Program-made: the position numbers and the translations under genes
Notes under the pieces: generated by a model
The model's database searches: none
Told to the model about the DNA's origin: nothing
What the model saw: the letters and a program-made list of their open reading frames with translations, nothing else
Shown: piece by piece, positions 16,292 through 24,505 of the stretch
Layout of the letters: every line of letters begins with the position of its first letter
Numbering within the stretch: position 1 is the first letter of the stretch
NCBI RefSeq assembly: GCF_024539815.1
Contig: NZ_JAHHIU010000159.1
Location: 1 to 32,282 of the forward strand
Reading direction: 5' to 3'
DNA length: 32,282 bases
Source of the DNA: Streptomyces hayashii
Lineage (GTDB): Bacteria > Actinomycetota > Actinomycetes > Streptomycetales > Streptomycetaceae

Positions 16292-16678
16292 ATGAAGTCG
16301 CAAGCGAACACCCAGACGATGAAGGCCGCCACCGCGGCGAAGAAGCTGGGTGTGCACCTCCCCGCCACGCCCGCCGAGTTCCAGGACGGCGTCGTCACGC
16401 GCGCCGAACTGAACGAGCTCCAGGCGAACCCGCCCGCGTGGCTGGTCACGCTGCGCGAGACCGGACCTCACCCCCGCCCGGTGGTCGCGGCGAAGCTGGG
16501 CGTCTCGATCGCGGGCCTGGCCCGCGGCGGGGTGACCGAGGCGCTCACCACCGAGGAGATCGAGGCGATCAAGGACGCCGGGCCGGAGTGGCTGGAGAAG
16601 GAGCGCGCCACGCAGGCCGAGGTCCGCAAGGAGACGGTGCGGATCAAGAAGCGCAACGCGGAGCGCGCGGAGTCCTGA
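16292..16678 (+). CDS. DUF5997 family protein
   Basis: A 128-residue soluble protein with no signal or membrane segment. It opens K-S-Q-A-N-T-Q-T-M-K-A-A-T-A-A-K-K-L-G-V, contains F-Q-x-G-V-V-T-R-A-E-L-x-x-L-Q and a helix-rich middle (V-V-A-A-K-L-G-V-S-I-A-G-L-A-R), and ends in a charged helix rich in Glu, Lys and Arg. The middle segment resembles a helix-turn-helix, but this is only suggestive. I recognise it as DUF5997, an actinobacterial family that I recall sitting beside LysR effector-domain genes as it does here. No function is known. The ATG is supported by the TACCCT box 7 bases upstream. Confidence 0.8.
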   Translation: MKSQANTQTMKAATAAKKLGVHLPATPAEFQDGVVTRAELNELQANPPAWLVTLRETGPHPRPVVAAKLGVSIAGLARGGVTEALTTEEIEAIKDAGPEWLEKERATQAEVRKETVRIKKRNAERAES

Positions 16679-16838
16679 CCGGACGGCGGGCCCGAGGCCC
16701 TGTCCGACCCGTGCGGGAACCGCCCGCCCCGCCCTGCCGGGCTCGGTGAACACTCCTCGGTCGCCCCGGGGCCCTCGCTTTGACTACGATCTGGGCAGGT
16801 TCACCGACGTGGGTGTTTCGAGGTTGCTGGGGGTTGGG

Positions 16839-17228
16839 ATGGTTGCTGGTCGTGTGGTGCGCTTCGACAGTCAGCGCGGTTACGGGTTCATCGCGCCCGA
16901 CGACGGCGGGGAGGACGTCTTCCTGCACGTCAACGACATGTTGATGCCCGAGTCCCAGGTCCGCCGGGGCATCGTGGTGGAGTTCGAGATCGAAGAGGGC
17001 GAACGCGGCCCGAAGGCGGCCGGGGTGCGGCTCGCGCGCGGTGCGGACGGCAAGCCCCTCGCCGCCGACGACGACGTCCTGTGCGATGTGCTCAGCGCGG
17101 ACGAGTTCACCCGGGACGTCACCGAGGCGCTGCTGACCGCGGCGCCCTCGCTGACCGGCGAACAGATCCTCCAGGTGCGCGCCGGGCTCGCACAGTTCGC
17201 GAAGAACAACGGCTGGATCGAAGGCTGA
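16839..17228 (+). CDS. Cold-shock-domain protein with C-terminal extension
   Basis: 129 residues. Residues 1-65 form a cold-shock (OB-fold) domain with G-R-V-V-R-F-D, the RNP1-type motif G-Y-G-F-I-A-P (14-20) and the RNP2-type motif D-V-F-L-H-V (26-31), which bind single-stranded RNA or DNA. A C-terminal extension of about 60 residues, absent from classical 65-70-residue CspA proteins, is acidic then helical and ends N-N-G-W-I-E-G. The ATG follows a G-rich stretch (CTGGGGGTTGGG) that may serve as ribosome-binding site. A TTGACT -35-like sequence is at 16780-16785, without a clear -10. The role is probably RNA chaperoning or regulation in the cytoplasm. Confidence 0.9.
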   Translation: MVAGRVVRFDSQRGYGFIAPDDGGEDVFLHVNDMLMPESQVRRGIVVEFEIEEGERGPKAAGVRLARGADGKPLAADDDVLCDVLSADEFTRDVTEALLTAAPSLTGEQILQVRAGLAQFAKNNGWIEG

Positions 17229-17302
17229 TCCGCACCGCCTCCCGCGTGACCGGATCCGTCTCCGGATCGGACGCCGGCCGCACGGCCCGATGACGTCGGC
17301 CC

Positions 17303-17342
17303 CCGCGGTGACCTGCGGACTTCATTGCGCCGGTCACCGCGG
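17303..17342. promoter_or_regulatory. 11-bp inverted repeat upstream of the five-gene operon
   Basis: CCGCGGTGACC (17303-17313) and GGTCACCGCGG (17332-17342) are perfect inverted copies separated by 18 bases. It lies between the cold-shock gene and the DUF4132 operon, about 45 bases before the operon's candidate -10. It could be an operator with half-sites about two helical turns apart, or a hairpin ending the cold-shock transcript; a long loop and no T tract make the latter weaker. Confidence 0.5.
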
Positions 17343-17388
17343 AGCCGTTCCCTGCCGCCTCCGGAACCCCGTTGTCAGTGGCCTGATC

Positions 17389-17394
17389 TACAGT
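17389..17394 (+). promoter_or_regulatory. Candidate -10 box (TACAGT) for the five-gene operon
   Basis: TACAGT (TAnnnT) is 37 bases before the ATG at 17432 and would give a leader of about 31 bases containing GGGAGG at 17421-17426. A TTGTCA at 17372-17377 is too close (11 bases) to be a standard -35, so recognition may need an activator or another sigma factor. Confidence 0.35.
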
Positions 17395-17431
17395 TCCCGA
17401 CACTTGATCACAGCGGGTGCGGGAGGCACGC

Positions 17432-18286
17432 ATGGGGTGGGTGTCGGCGGGCGGCTACGAAGTCGCTCTGGATGACGGCAAGGTGGTGTGCCGCAACGCG
17501 GCCGGGCGGCGGTTGAAGTCCGTGCCGCCCAAGATCGCCGACGAGCCCGCGGTGGTGGGGCTGCGTCAGCTCGTCGAGTGGCTGGAGCGGCACAAACAGC
17601 GGTGCCTGGCCGACGTCGAGCGGTGGATGGTGCGTTCGCTGCCCGTTCCCTTCGCCGTCGTCGCCCATGTGTGGCCCGACCCCGCCTGGCAGGCCGCCCT
17701 GCGCGACCTCGTCGTCACCGGGGACGACGGCGAGGTGGCGGGATTCCTGCGGGACGCCGACCCCGAGCGTGGCCTCGGCCTGGTCGACCTCGACGGCGAC
17801 ACCGTCCGCATCGCCCCGGACCTCGTGCGGCTACCGCACCCCGTGCTTCTGGACGACCTGGAGGAGCTGCGGGAGTTCGCCGTGGAGCTCGGCGTCGAGC
17901 AGCGCGCCCAGCAGCTCTTCCGCGAGGTGTGGCGGCGGCCCGTCCCGCTCGACGCGGACGGCACGTCCGTCGAGGAGTACGCGGGCGGCGCCTTCAAGGA
18001 GCAGCGGTTCCTGCACGGCAGGGTCACCCAGCTCGGATACCGGGTGCGCGGCGGCAACGCCGTGACGTCCGTCCTGGAGGACGGCCGCACCGTCGAAGCC
18101 CGCGTGTGGGTGGGCGACTACGAAGGCTACGAGGAGGCCGAGACCGGCCCGCTGACGTTCACCGATGGCGCGGGCCGTGCGCTGAAGCTCGGCCAGGTCG
18201 GAGCGGTGGCGTGGTCGGAGGGCATGCGCATGGCGGCTTCGCTGTACGCCGGGCGCGACATCGAGGACGAGGAGCGGGCGGCATGA
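17432..18286 (+). CDS. DUF4132 domain protein (first gene of the MoxR/vWA/SWIM operon)
   Basis: A 284-residue soluble protein. The N-terminus (G-W-V-S-A-G-G-Y-E-V-A-L) leads into a helix with L-V-E-W-L-E-R-H and the family stretch V-E-R-W-M-V-R-S-L-P-V-P. The most recognisable part is about 133-167, R-L-P-H-P-V-L-L-D-D-L followed by E-L-R-E-F and Q-Q-L-F-R-E-V-W, which matches the core of DUF4132, the domain of E. coli YehI/MolR. The rest is beta-rich and ends in an acidic tail. A strong GGGAGG at 17421-17426, 5 bases from the ATG, fixes the start. The stop overlaps the next gene as ATGA. The function is unknown. Family assignment rests on motif memory and is moderately sure. Confidence 0.75.
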   Translation: MGWVSAGGYEVALDDGKVVCRNAAGRRLKSVPPKIADEPAVVGLRQLVEWLERHKQRCLADVERWMVRSLPVPFAVVAHVWPDPAWQAALRDLVVTGDDGEVAGFLRDADPERGLGLVDLDGDTVRIAPDLVRLPHPVLLDDLEELREFAVELGVEQRAQQLFREVWRRPVPLDADGTSVEEYAGGAFKEQRFLHGRVTQLGYRVRGGNAVTSVLEDGRTVEARVWVGDYEGYEEAETGPLTFTDGAGRALKLGQVGAVAWSEGMRMAASLYAGRDIEDEERAA

Positions 18287-21200
18287 CGACCCACGACGAG
18301 AACACCGCCGCCGTCCTGCTCGAAGCGGGCGCCGTCCTGCCCCCGGGCAGCACGACCCGCGAGGACGCCGACACGCTCACCGTCCGCACCTACGGGCATC
18401 CCGCACTGGACGACCGCAGGATCGTACGCCTCGTGCCGGGCACCCTCGGCGAGGCCGAGGACCTCGCCCTGGACTTCCTCGGACTGACCCGCGAGGCGCA
18501 CACCCCCGAGGTCGGCCAGGTGCGACGCGAGACGCTCGGCTTCCCCGCCTGGGCTCTGGTCAACGACCCGGCCAACGGCCACCACGCGCTGGCCCTGGTC
18601 AAGGACGTCGAGCGCCTCGCACGACAGGCCAAGTCCCGCCCGGGCAACGCCAAGGACGGCTTCGAGGAGCTCGGCGCCCGGCTCGGCCGCGCCGTGCCGC
18701 ACTTCCTGCCCACCTACTACGAGCACGCGGCCCGCGTCTTCCTCCAGCACGAGAACACGACGTACGCCTCCGCCTTCTTCGGCAAGGCCCGTGAGGCCGA
18801 ACGGGTACACGCGCTGACGGTCGACGAGGAGCGGCAGCGGGCCGTGTTCCTGGAGTTCGCCTTCGCCGGCGCGCTGACGGTCAAGGCGCTCAAGGAGCAT
18901 GTCCGGGCCCTCGCCGCACGGCTCGACCCGGCCACCGCCTGGGCGCAGTTCCGGCAGCTGACCGTGGAGCGCTGCGCCGCCGGCATGCCGCCGTACGCGT
19001 CGCTGCCGCAGGACGCGCGCGGGCTGATCAAGGCGGCGGGTCTGGACCGGGTCGCCGAGGAGTGCGCCCTGGTCGCCGACCTGCTCGCCTCGCCCGCTGC
19101 GGTCCGGGCCCCGGCGTCCTTCTGGAACGCCTACCGGTCGACCCTCGCCGTCCTCGCCGGGCGGCAGCCGCAGGTGCGGAACCGGCTGCTGGAGATCATG
19201 CCGTCCGGTCTGGGCCGTTCCGTCGAGGACGACGAGTTCTGGCTCGCGCTGCTCGCGGAGTGCGGCGCTGACCTGCTCCTCACCGGTGAGACGACGTCCG
19301 ACGTGGACGCGGCGGAGTGGCTGGGCCGATGGGCGCTGCACCGCAAGCACGGCGGCACCGTGAGCAGCCGCTCCCCGGCCACGCTCGCCCTCGTGGAGCG
19401 CATGGCGCCCCGGCTGCGTGAGCTGGGGCGGCCCGTCGACCTGTGCTCGGGGCGCTGGCACGCCGGCGCCGACCTGGACCTGCTGGACCTGTGCGTGGCG
19501 CAGGGCGTGCCGCTGGCCCTGCCGGCCGCCGACCGGGTCGTGCACCTCTCCCTGGACCGCTGGCTGCGCGAGTCCCGCGGCGGTCGGCGCGACCTGGCGG
19601 CGACCGCGGCCGATCCGCGTTTCCGACGCCTGCTGTACGCCGGCATCGGCGCCGTCAGCGGGATCCGTCCCGATTCCGAGGTGCTGGAAGGGCTGGCCGC
19701 CCACCCCGTGCTCGGCGACGTGCTGCGGGAGTGGCTGGACGACGCGGCCGGGGACCTGGCCTCGGCAGTCGGTCTGCCCGCCGCGCGGGCGGCGCTGGAA
19801 CGGCTGCGTCCGTTCCGCGCGGTGGCCGCCCGGGTCAGCCCGGCGGCCGTGGCGCGGGTCGCCGCGCGGGAGGTCGCGCCGCTGCTCGGACACACCCTGC
19901 GCGCGGGCGTGCTGGACGAACTGGGCTGGCCGGCGCTCGACGAGGCGCTGCGCCGGATCGACGCCGAGACCAAGCCCGGCCGTGATCACGACAACCCGAT
20001 GACCGTGCAGGAGGCGTGGCCCGCGCTGATCGTCTCGCGTGAGCACAAGGTCTTCGTCGTCGGCCCGCAGGAGATCCTGCTGGAGCACGACCTGCGGGTG
20101 CCCACTCCCCCGAATCGCTGGCAGCGTCCGTCGTTCCGCTTCACGGACGGCGAACTGCTGGTGATGTGGCGGCAGGACGGCAAGCAGTTCGGCTACTGGT
20201 CCGCCCGCCCCGCCGACGTGTTCCCGCTCGGCGGCGAGCAGATCCCCGCCTACTGGTACGGCAGCAGCGAGGCCGGCGCCCCCTCCATCCCCCTGCCGGG
20301 CGGCGGGCGCGCGGGCGGCGGGCGCACTCTGCACGCCGGCGACACCGTCCTGCCCGCCGGCCGCCGCGTCCTCGGCGACGGCACCTCGTACTGGCGGCAG
20401 GGCCGGCAGGGACGGCAGCAGGTCTGGCTGGAGTACGACCCGGCGACCGGCACGCACGGGCGTGCCTCGCTGCCCGCCTTCCTGCAGTCCGGCATCCGCG
20501 AGGACGCGACGCTGGTGCAGGAGAACTGTGAGCTGCTTCCCCTCCAACCGGGCCTGGAGCAGACGCCGTTCGGAACCGACGGCACGGTGCTCGGCCGCTG
20601 GGTGCGCACCGGGGGCGAGGGCGGTGACGCGCGTACGGTCGCCGGCACGCCGGACGGCCGGACCGTCACCCTTCCCTGGTCGGACGGCCGGGCGCCGGGC
20701 GTTCCGCTCGGCGCGCTGCGGCTGCCCGGCGGGGCCGAGCCCGTCGCCGTCCGTCTCCACCGCCAGATCGCCCTGTACTCGGGCGACGACACCTGCGCCA
20801 CCGGCGAACTGGGCCGGCTGACGCCGATGGAGCGCGGCGGCGAGTTCGCCGCGGGCACCCGGTTCGTCCCTCCGGCCGAGTACTGGCACGCGCTGCGCCC
20901 GCGCGACGAGCGGGCGTCGGCCGCGTTGCGCGCACTGACCGACGAGCAGGCGGGCGAGATCGTGCGGGCCGCGGCGCAGGCGCTGGCCGAGCGGAAGTCC
21001 GTGCTGGCCGCGGCGGGGGCGGTCGACGGAACCCCGCAGAGCCGGTCGGCCGCCCCGACGGCGGACGAGGTCGTGCAGGAGACCGTGTCCCGTCTCCTGC
21101 CGGAACTGGGCGACCGCAGGCTGGTCACGGGGGTCGGCGCGCTCGTGCGCGCGGTGCTGCGGCTCGCGGTGTCGACCACCGCGTTCGTGACGCCTCCGGT

Positions 21201-23292
21201 CGACCCGCCGAAGGCGGAGAGCAACCGGATCAACGGCATGTTCGCGGACCTGAAGCCCGAGCACGGCGACGACCAGACGCTGCGCGAGGCCGTCGCCGGC
21301 CTCTCCCCGATGCAGGGGTGGTGGGGCGGCGAGACGCGCTGGGCCACACTGCGGCAGATCCGCGCCGTGAACCATGTGCTGTCCGGGAAGCCGGCCGACG
21401 GCAAGGCCCTGCCCGAGGCCTCCCGGTCGGCCGGCGTCCAAGACGGCTGGCGCAGCGACGAGTTCACCGTTCCCGGTCTCGGCCCGGTGTGGACGCCCGT
21501 GCTGGACGTGCTGCGCCCGCTCGCGTACCGGGCCGCCTGTCCGACGACGACCGTGCAGCACCGCGAGGCGCTGCTCCTGCTGCTGGAGGCGATCGCCGAC
21601 GGGCCGCTGGCCGCGTCGTCGGGCCTGCTGCGGGAGATCGTGCTGAGCGAGCCGCACGAGAAGCAGGAACGTGTCGGTCAGGTGCTGCGCCGGGACGGGC
21701 GCACGGTCGTCGTCCTCGGCTGCCAGAGCATCGACCGGCAGACCGGGCGGGTGGACTGGCTCGCCCTCGACCACGATCCCACCGGCCGTTTCGGCGCGAC
21801 GGCCCACTTCACCCTGGCACGGGAGGGCGCGCACCCCGCGGTGTACCCGGCCGAGGCGCTGGCGGCCGTCACCGCGCTCGTCCGGGACAAGGGCCCCGCC
21901 CCCTGGCAGGCGGACGCGCCCGCCGCCCTGGCCGCCGCGACACACGGGCGGCTCGGACCCGTCCAGGCCGCGCTGCTGCTCGCCGGCAACCCGCCGCAGC
22001 TCACCGACGAGGTGATCGCGGCGACCGGGCTGAAGCCTCGTCAGAAGCAGCTCGGCGACGCCCTGTTGTCGTCGGTTGACGCCGGCGACCGGGCGGCGCT
22101 CGTCGGCGCGCTGCTGCCGCAGGCCCCCGGTGATCTGTGGACGGCCGGGCCGGACACGCGGGCGGCGGGGCGGGTGTGGGCCGATCGGCTCGCCGGGGTC
22201 GTCCGGCTGCCCGAGGAACTCGCCGGGGAACTCGCCCTCGACGGCGTGCCGACCGGCGCGGTGGAGGAGGTCCTCAACCCCCGGCTCACCCCCTGGATCC
22301 ACCGCACCACCGTGCAACGGCCGGACAAGGACGGCAACCTCGTCGCGGAGGACCCCGCGGCACTGCCCGGCCGACACCATTTGACGCGAGCGGTGGCCGC
22401 CCTCGCCGGGCTCGCCTACTCCCTGCCGTACGCGCACCCGCTGCGGGCACTCCTCCCGGAGAGCCTGGCCGCGCTGCGCCGCCGTGTGGCCGATCCGGGG
22501 CTGCTGATCGATCTGGACGTCGCCTGGACGGACAAGGGCACCTCGACCGCCGTCGAGCTGCGCAAGGCGTACGGGCTCGGCGCGGCCGGGGGCGCCGACG
22601 CGCACGGTCTGACGGCCGCGGGCGAGGCGCTGGCGCTGCGGCCGTGGTACGGCGAGCAGGAGACCGTACTGGTGCGGCCCGGTGCGCTCGACGGCCCCGA
22701 CGACCCCGTGTTCGGGCTGGTCGAGGGGCTCGTGGGACCGGGGCGGGGCCAGGGCATGCACGCCCTGCGGACGCTCCTGGGCGAGGACCTCGCCGACGCG
22801 GTCGCTGCGGGGAGCGATCCGCAGGGACCCTCGGGCCAAGCGCAGGACCCGACCTTCAGCGTGCCCGAGCTGGTCGCCGAGGTCGCCGCGCAGCTCGGTC
22901 TGGGCGCGGACGCGGCAGCGCTCTACCTCCAGTTGCTCGCCCTTCCGGACCCCACGGACCGCAACTGTGCGCGCTGGACCGGCTGGCGTCCGGCCCGGAC
23001 GAAGAAGGCCCGCGCCGAACTCGCGGCGGGCGACCTGGTGGTGGAGGCCAAGCGGGCACGCGCGGGCCGGACCCTGTTCCTGCCCTGCGGCTGGCTGGAC
23101 CTGAAGTCTCCGGCCCTGCCGGTGGAGATCTGGAAGGAGGGCCTCTACCCGGTGCGCGCCCATGTCCGCGCCGTGCCGCTGGTCCCGGTGCCCGAACTCT
23201 TCGCACGCGCGTGGGGCCGCGTCCGCTCCGGTGACGTCCCCGCCTACGAGGAGCTCACCACCCGGGCCACCCGCAAGGGCCGGCGCCGATGA
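18283..23292 (+). CDS. Giant DUF4132-associated protein (YehI/MolR-like), 1669 residues
   Basis: A very large soluble protein without signal peptide or membrane spans. It is mostly Ala/Leu-rich helical sequence interrupted by beta-rich segments with W-rich turns (about 595-690, including G-Y-W-S-A-R-P and A-Y-W-Y-G-S). A compact C-terminal module begins near residue 1560 with N-C-A-R-W-T-G-W-R-P-A-R-T-K-K-A, then L-V-V-E-A-K-R-A-R-A-G-R-T-L-F-L-P-C-G-W-L. I recall this from proteins encoded beside DUF4132 genes, and it may be a winged-helix-like end domain. I cannot see a catalytic motif. The ATG lies in an ATGA overlap with the DUF4132 gene, and its own stop overlaps the MoxR start in the same way. 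The stoichiometric coupling suggests a scaffold or substrate-recognition part of the complex. Confidence 0.75.
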   Translation: MTTHDENTAAVLLEAGAVLPPGSTTREDADTLTVRTYGHPALDDRRIVRLVPGTLGEAEDLALDFLGLTREAHTPEVGQVRRETLGFPAWALVNDPANGHHALALVKDVERLARQAKSRPGNAKDGFEELGARLGRAVPHFLPTYYEHAARVFLQHENTTYASAFFGKAREAERVHALTVDEERQRAVFLEFAFAGALTVKALKEHVRALAARLDPATAWAQFRQLTVERCAAGMPPYASLPQDARGLIKAAGLDRVAEECALVADLLASPAAVRAPASFWNAYRSTLAVLAGRQPQVRNRLLEIMPSGLGRSVEDDEFWLALLAECGADLLLTGETTSDVDAAEWLGRWALHRKHGGTVSSRSPATLALVERMAPRLRELGRPVDLCSGRWHAGADLDLLDLCVAQGVPLALPAADRVVHLSLDRWLRESRGGRRDLAATAADPRFRRLLYAGIGAVSGIRPDSEVLEGLAAHPVLGDVLREWLDDAAGDLASAVGLPAARAALERLRPFRAVAARVSPAAVARVAAREVAPLLGHTLRAGVLDELGWPALDEALRRIDAETKPGRDHDNPMTVQEAWPALIVSREHKVFVVGPQEILLEHDLRVPTPPNRWQRPSFRFTDGELLVMWRQDGKQFGYWSARPADVFPLGGEQIPAYWYGSSEAGAPSIPLPGGGRAGGGRTLHAGDTVLPAGRRVLGDGTSYWRQGRQGRQQVWLEYDPATGTHGRASLPAFLQSGIREDATLVQENCELLPLQPGLEQTPFGTDGTVLGRWVRTGGEGGDARTVAGTPDGRTVTLPWSDGRAPGVPLGALRLPGGAEPVAVRLHRQIALYSGDDTCATGELGRLTPMERGGEFAAGTRFVPPAEYWHALRPRDERASAALRALTDEQAGEIVRAAAQALAERKSVLAAAGAVDGTPQSRSAAPTADEVVQETVSRLLPELGDRRLVTGVGALVRAVLRLAVSTTAFVTPPVDPPKAESNRINGMFADLKPEHGDDQTLREAVAGLSPMQGWWGGETRWATLRQIRAVNHVLSGKPADGKALPEASRSAGVQDGWRSDEFTVPGLGPVWTPVLDVLRPLAYRAACPTTTVQHREALLLLLEAIADGPLAASSGLLREIVLSEPHEKQERVGQVLRRDGRTVVVLGCQSIDRQTGRVDWLALDHDPTGRFGATAHFTLAREGAHPAVYPAEALAAVTALVRDKGPAPWQADAPAALAAATHGRLGPVQAALLLAGNPPQLTDEVIAATGLKPRQKQLGDALLSSVDAGDRAALVGALLPQAPGDLWTAGPDTRAAGRVWADRLAGVVRLPEELAGELALDGVPTGAVEEVLNPRLTPWIHRTTVQRPDKDGNLVAEDPAALPGRHHLTRAVAALAGLAYSLPYAHPLRALLPESLAALRRRVADPGLLIDLDVAWTDKGTSTAVELRKAYGLGAAGGADAHGLTAAGEALALRPWYGEQETVLVRPGALDGPDDPVFGLVEGLVGPGRGQGMHALRTLLGEDLADAVAAGSDPQGPSGQAQDPTFSVPELVAEVAAQLGLGADAAALYLQLLALPDPTDRNCARWTGWRPARTKKARAELAAGDLVVEAKRARAGRTLFLPCGWLDLKSPALPVEIWKEGLYPVRAHVRAVPLVPVPELFARAWGRVRSGDVPAYEELTTRATRKGRRR

Positions 23293-24500
23293 CCACCGCC
23301 CCTTCTCACCTGGAAGAACCCGCGCCGATGACCGCCACCGCCCTGTCCCCCGCCCCCGAGCGCCAGATCGTCCCGCCCGAGGACCGGTACGCCGCCGAGC
23401 TCGCCTTCCTCGCCGCGTACGACGACGGGCCGCGACCGCCGGCCTGGCGGCTCACCCCGCGTGCCGTCGTCACGTTCGTGATGGGCAGCGACGGCCGGGC
23501 CCTGAAGCTGCCCGAGGGCGTCGGGACGCCGGACGGTGCGCCTCGCCGGCTGGTCGTCGAGGGCAAGTTCGTCGGCGACCGGGCATTGGTGGAGCGGTGT
23601 GTGGTCACCCTCGCCGGTGAGCGCGGGCTGCTGCTCGTCGGCGAGCCCGGCACCGCCAAGTCGATGCTGTCCGAGCTGCTGTCCACCGCTGTGTGCGGAA
23701 CCAGCGGCCTGGTCGTGCAGGGGACGGCGGGCACCACCGAGGACCAGCTCAAGTACGGCTGGAACTACGCCCTGTTGCTGGCGCAGGGGCCGAGCCGACA
23801 GGCGCTGGTGCCCTCGCCGGTGCTGGCCGCCATGTCCCGGGGGGCCATCGCCCGCGTCGAGGAGGTCACCCGCTGTCTGCCCGAGGTGCAGGACTCCCTG
23901 GTGTCGCTGCTGTCGGAGCGGCGCATAGCGGTGCCCGAACTCACGGGCACACCCGATGCGTTGGCGCACGCCGCCCCCGGTTTCAACCTGATCGCCACGG
24001 CCAACCTGCGCGACAGGGGCGTCTCGGAGATGTCCGCCGCCCTCAAGCGCCGCTTCAACTTCGAGACGGTCGGCCCGATTCCCGACCTCGACGCGGAGAC
24101 CGCGCTGGTGCGCAGTCAGGCCCGCGCCTCGGTGGAGCGGGCCGGAGCGCCCTTCCAGGTCGACGACACCGTCCTGGAGGCCCTGGTCACGGCCTTCCGC
24201 GATCTGCGGGAGGGACGCTCGGCGGAGGGCTGGGAGGTGGAGCGGCCGTCCACGGTGATGAGCACCGCCGAGGCCGTGTCCGTCGCGGGCGCGCTGGCCC
24301 TCGCGGCGGCCTACTTCCCCGGGGACCGTGACGTCCTGGGCCTGCTGCCCGGCCATCTGCTCGGCGTGGTCCGCAAGGACGACCCCGCCGACGCGGCCCG
24401 GCTGCGCGGCTACTGGGACGGCCCGGTCCGCCGCCGCGCCGAGCAGGGTTCCGCCACCTGGCGCACCCTGTGGGAGCTGCGCACGGTGTTGGAGGGCTGA
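23289..24500 (+). CDS. MoxR-type AAA+ ATPase (YehL-like)
   Basis: A 403-residue AAA+ ATPase. Walker A is G-E-P-G-T-A-K-S (118-125). The Walker B position reads A-R-V-E-E-V-T-R with Glu191-Glu192, so Glu stands where MoxR proteins usually have Asp (I-D-E-V). The following L-P-E-V-Q-D-S-L-V-S-L-L-S-E-R-R is the typical MoxR insert helix. Sensor 1 is in N-L-I-A-T-A-N, and the arginine finger lies in L-K-R-R-F-N-F-E. MoxR ATPases are chaperone-like motors that usually work with a vWA partner, encoded next. The start is placed at the ATGA overlap; a second ATG at 23328 is possible. It is followed after 5 bases by the vWA gene, and GGAGGG in its last codons is that gene's ribosome-binding site. Confidence 0.92.
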   Translation: MTTAPSHLEEPAPMTATALSPAPERQIVPPEDRYAAELAFLAAYDDGPRPPAWRLTPRAVVTFVMGSDGRALKLPEGVGTPDGAPRRLVVEGKFVGDRALVERCVVTLAGERGLLLVGEPGTAKSMLSELLSTAVCGTSGLVVQGTAGTTEDQLKYGWNYALLLAQGPSRQALVPSPVLAAMSRGAIARVEEVTRCLPEVQDSLVSLLSERRIAVPELTGTPDALAHAAPGFNLIATANLRDRGVSEMSAALKRRFNFETVGPIPDLDAETALVRSQARASVERAGAPFQVDDTVLEALVTAFRDLREGRSAEGWEVERPSTVMSTAEAVSVAGALALAAAYFPGDRDVLGLLPGHLLGVVRKDDPADAARLRGYWDGPVRRRAEQGSATWRTLWELRTVLEG

Positions 24501-24505
24501 CGGCC

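Noticed and set aside
17245..17275. Short hairpin GATCCG...CGGATC after the cold-shock gene as terminator
   Set aside because: Only 6 paired bases with a 4-base loop and no T tract; too weak to call in GC-rich DNA.
17488..18282. In-frame extension of the giant protein upstream of 18283
   Set aside because: The extension is out-of-frame reading of the DUF4132 gene with an Arg-rich composition. The ATGA overlap marks the real start.
18127..23163. A 1678-residue open frame on the minus strand opposite the giant gene
   Set aside because: Very GC-rich coding sequence commonly leaves a complementary frame open. The translation is low-complexity Arg/Gly/Gln/Val with no motif, and the plus strand has coupled starts and good codon use.
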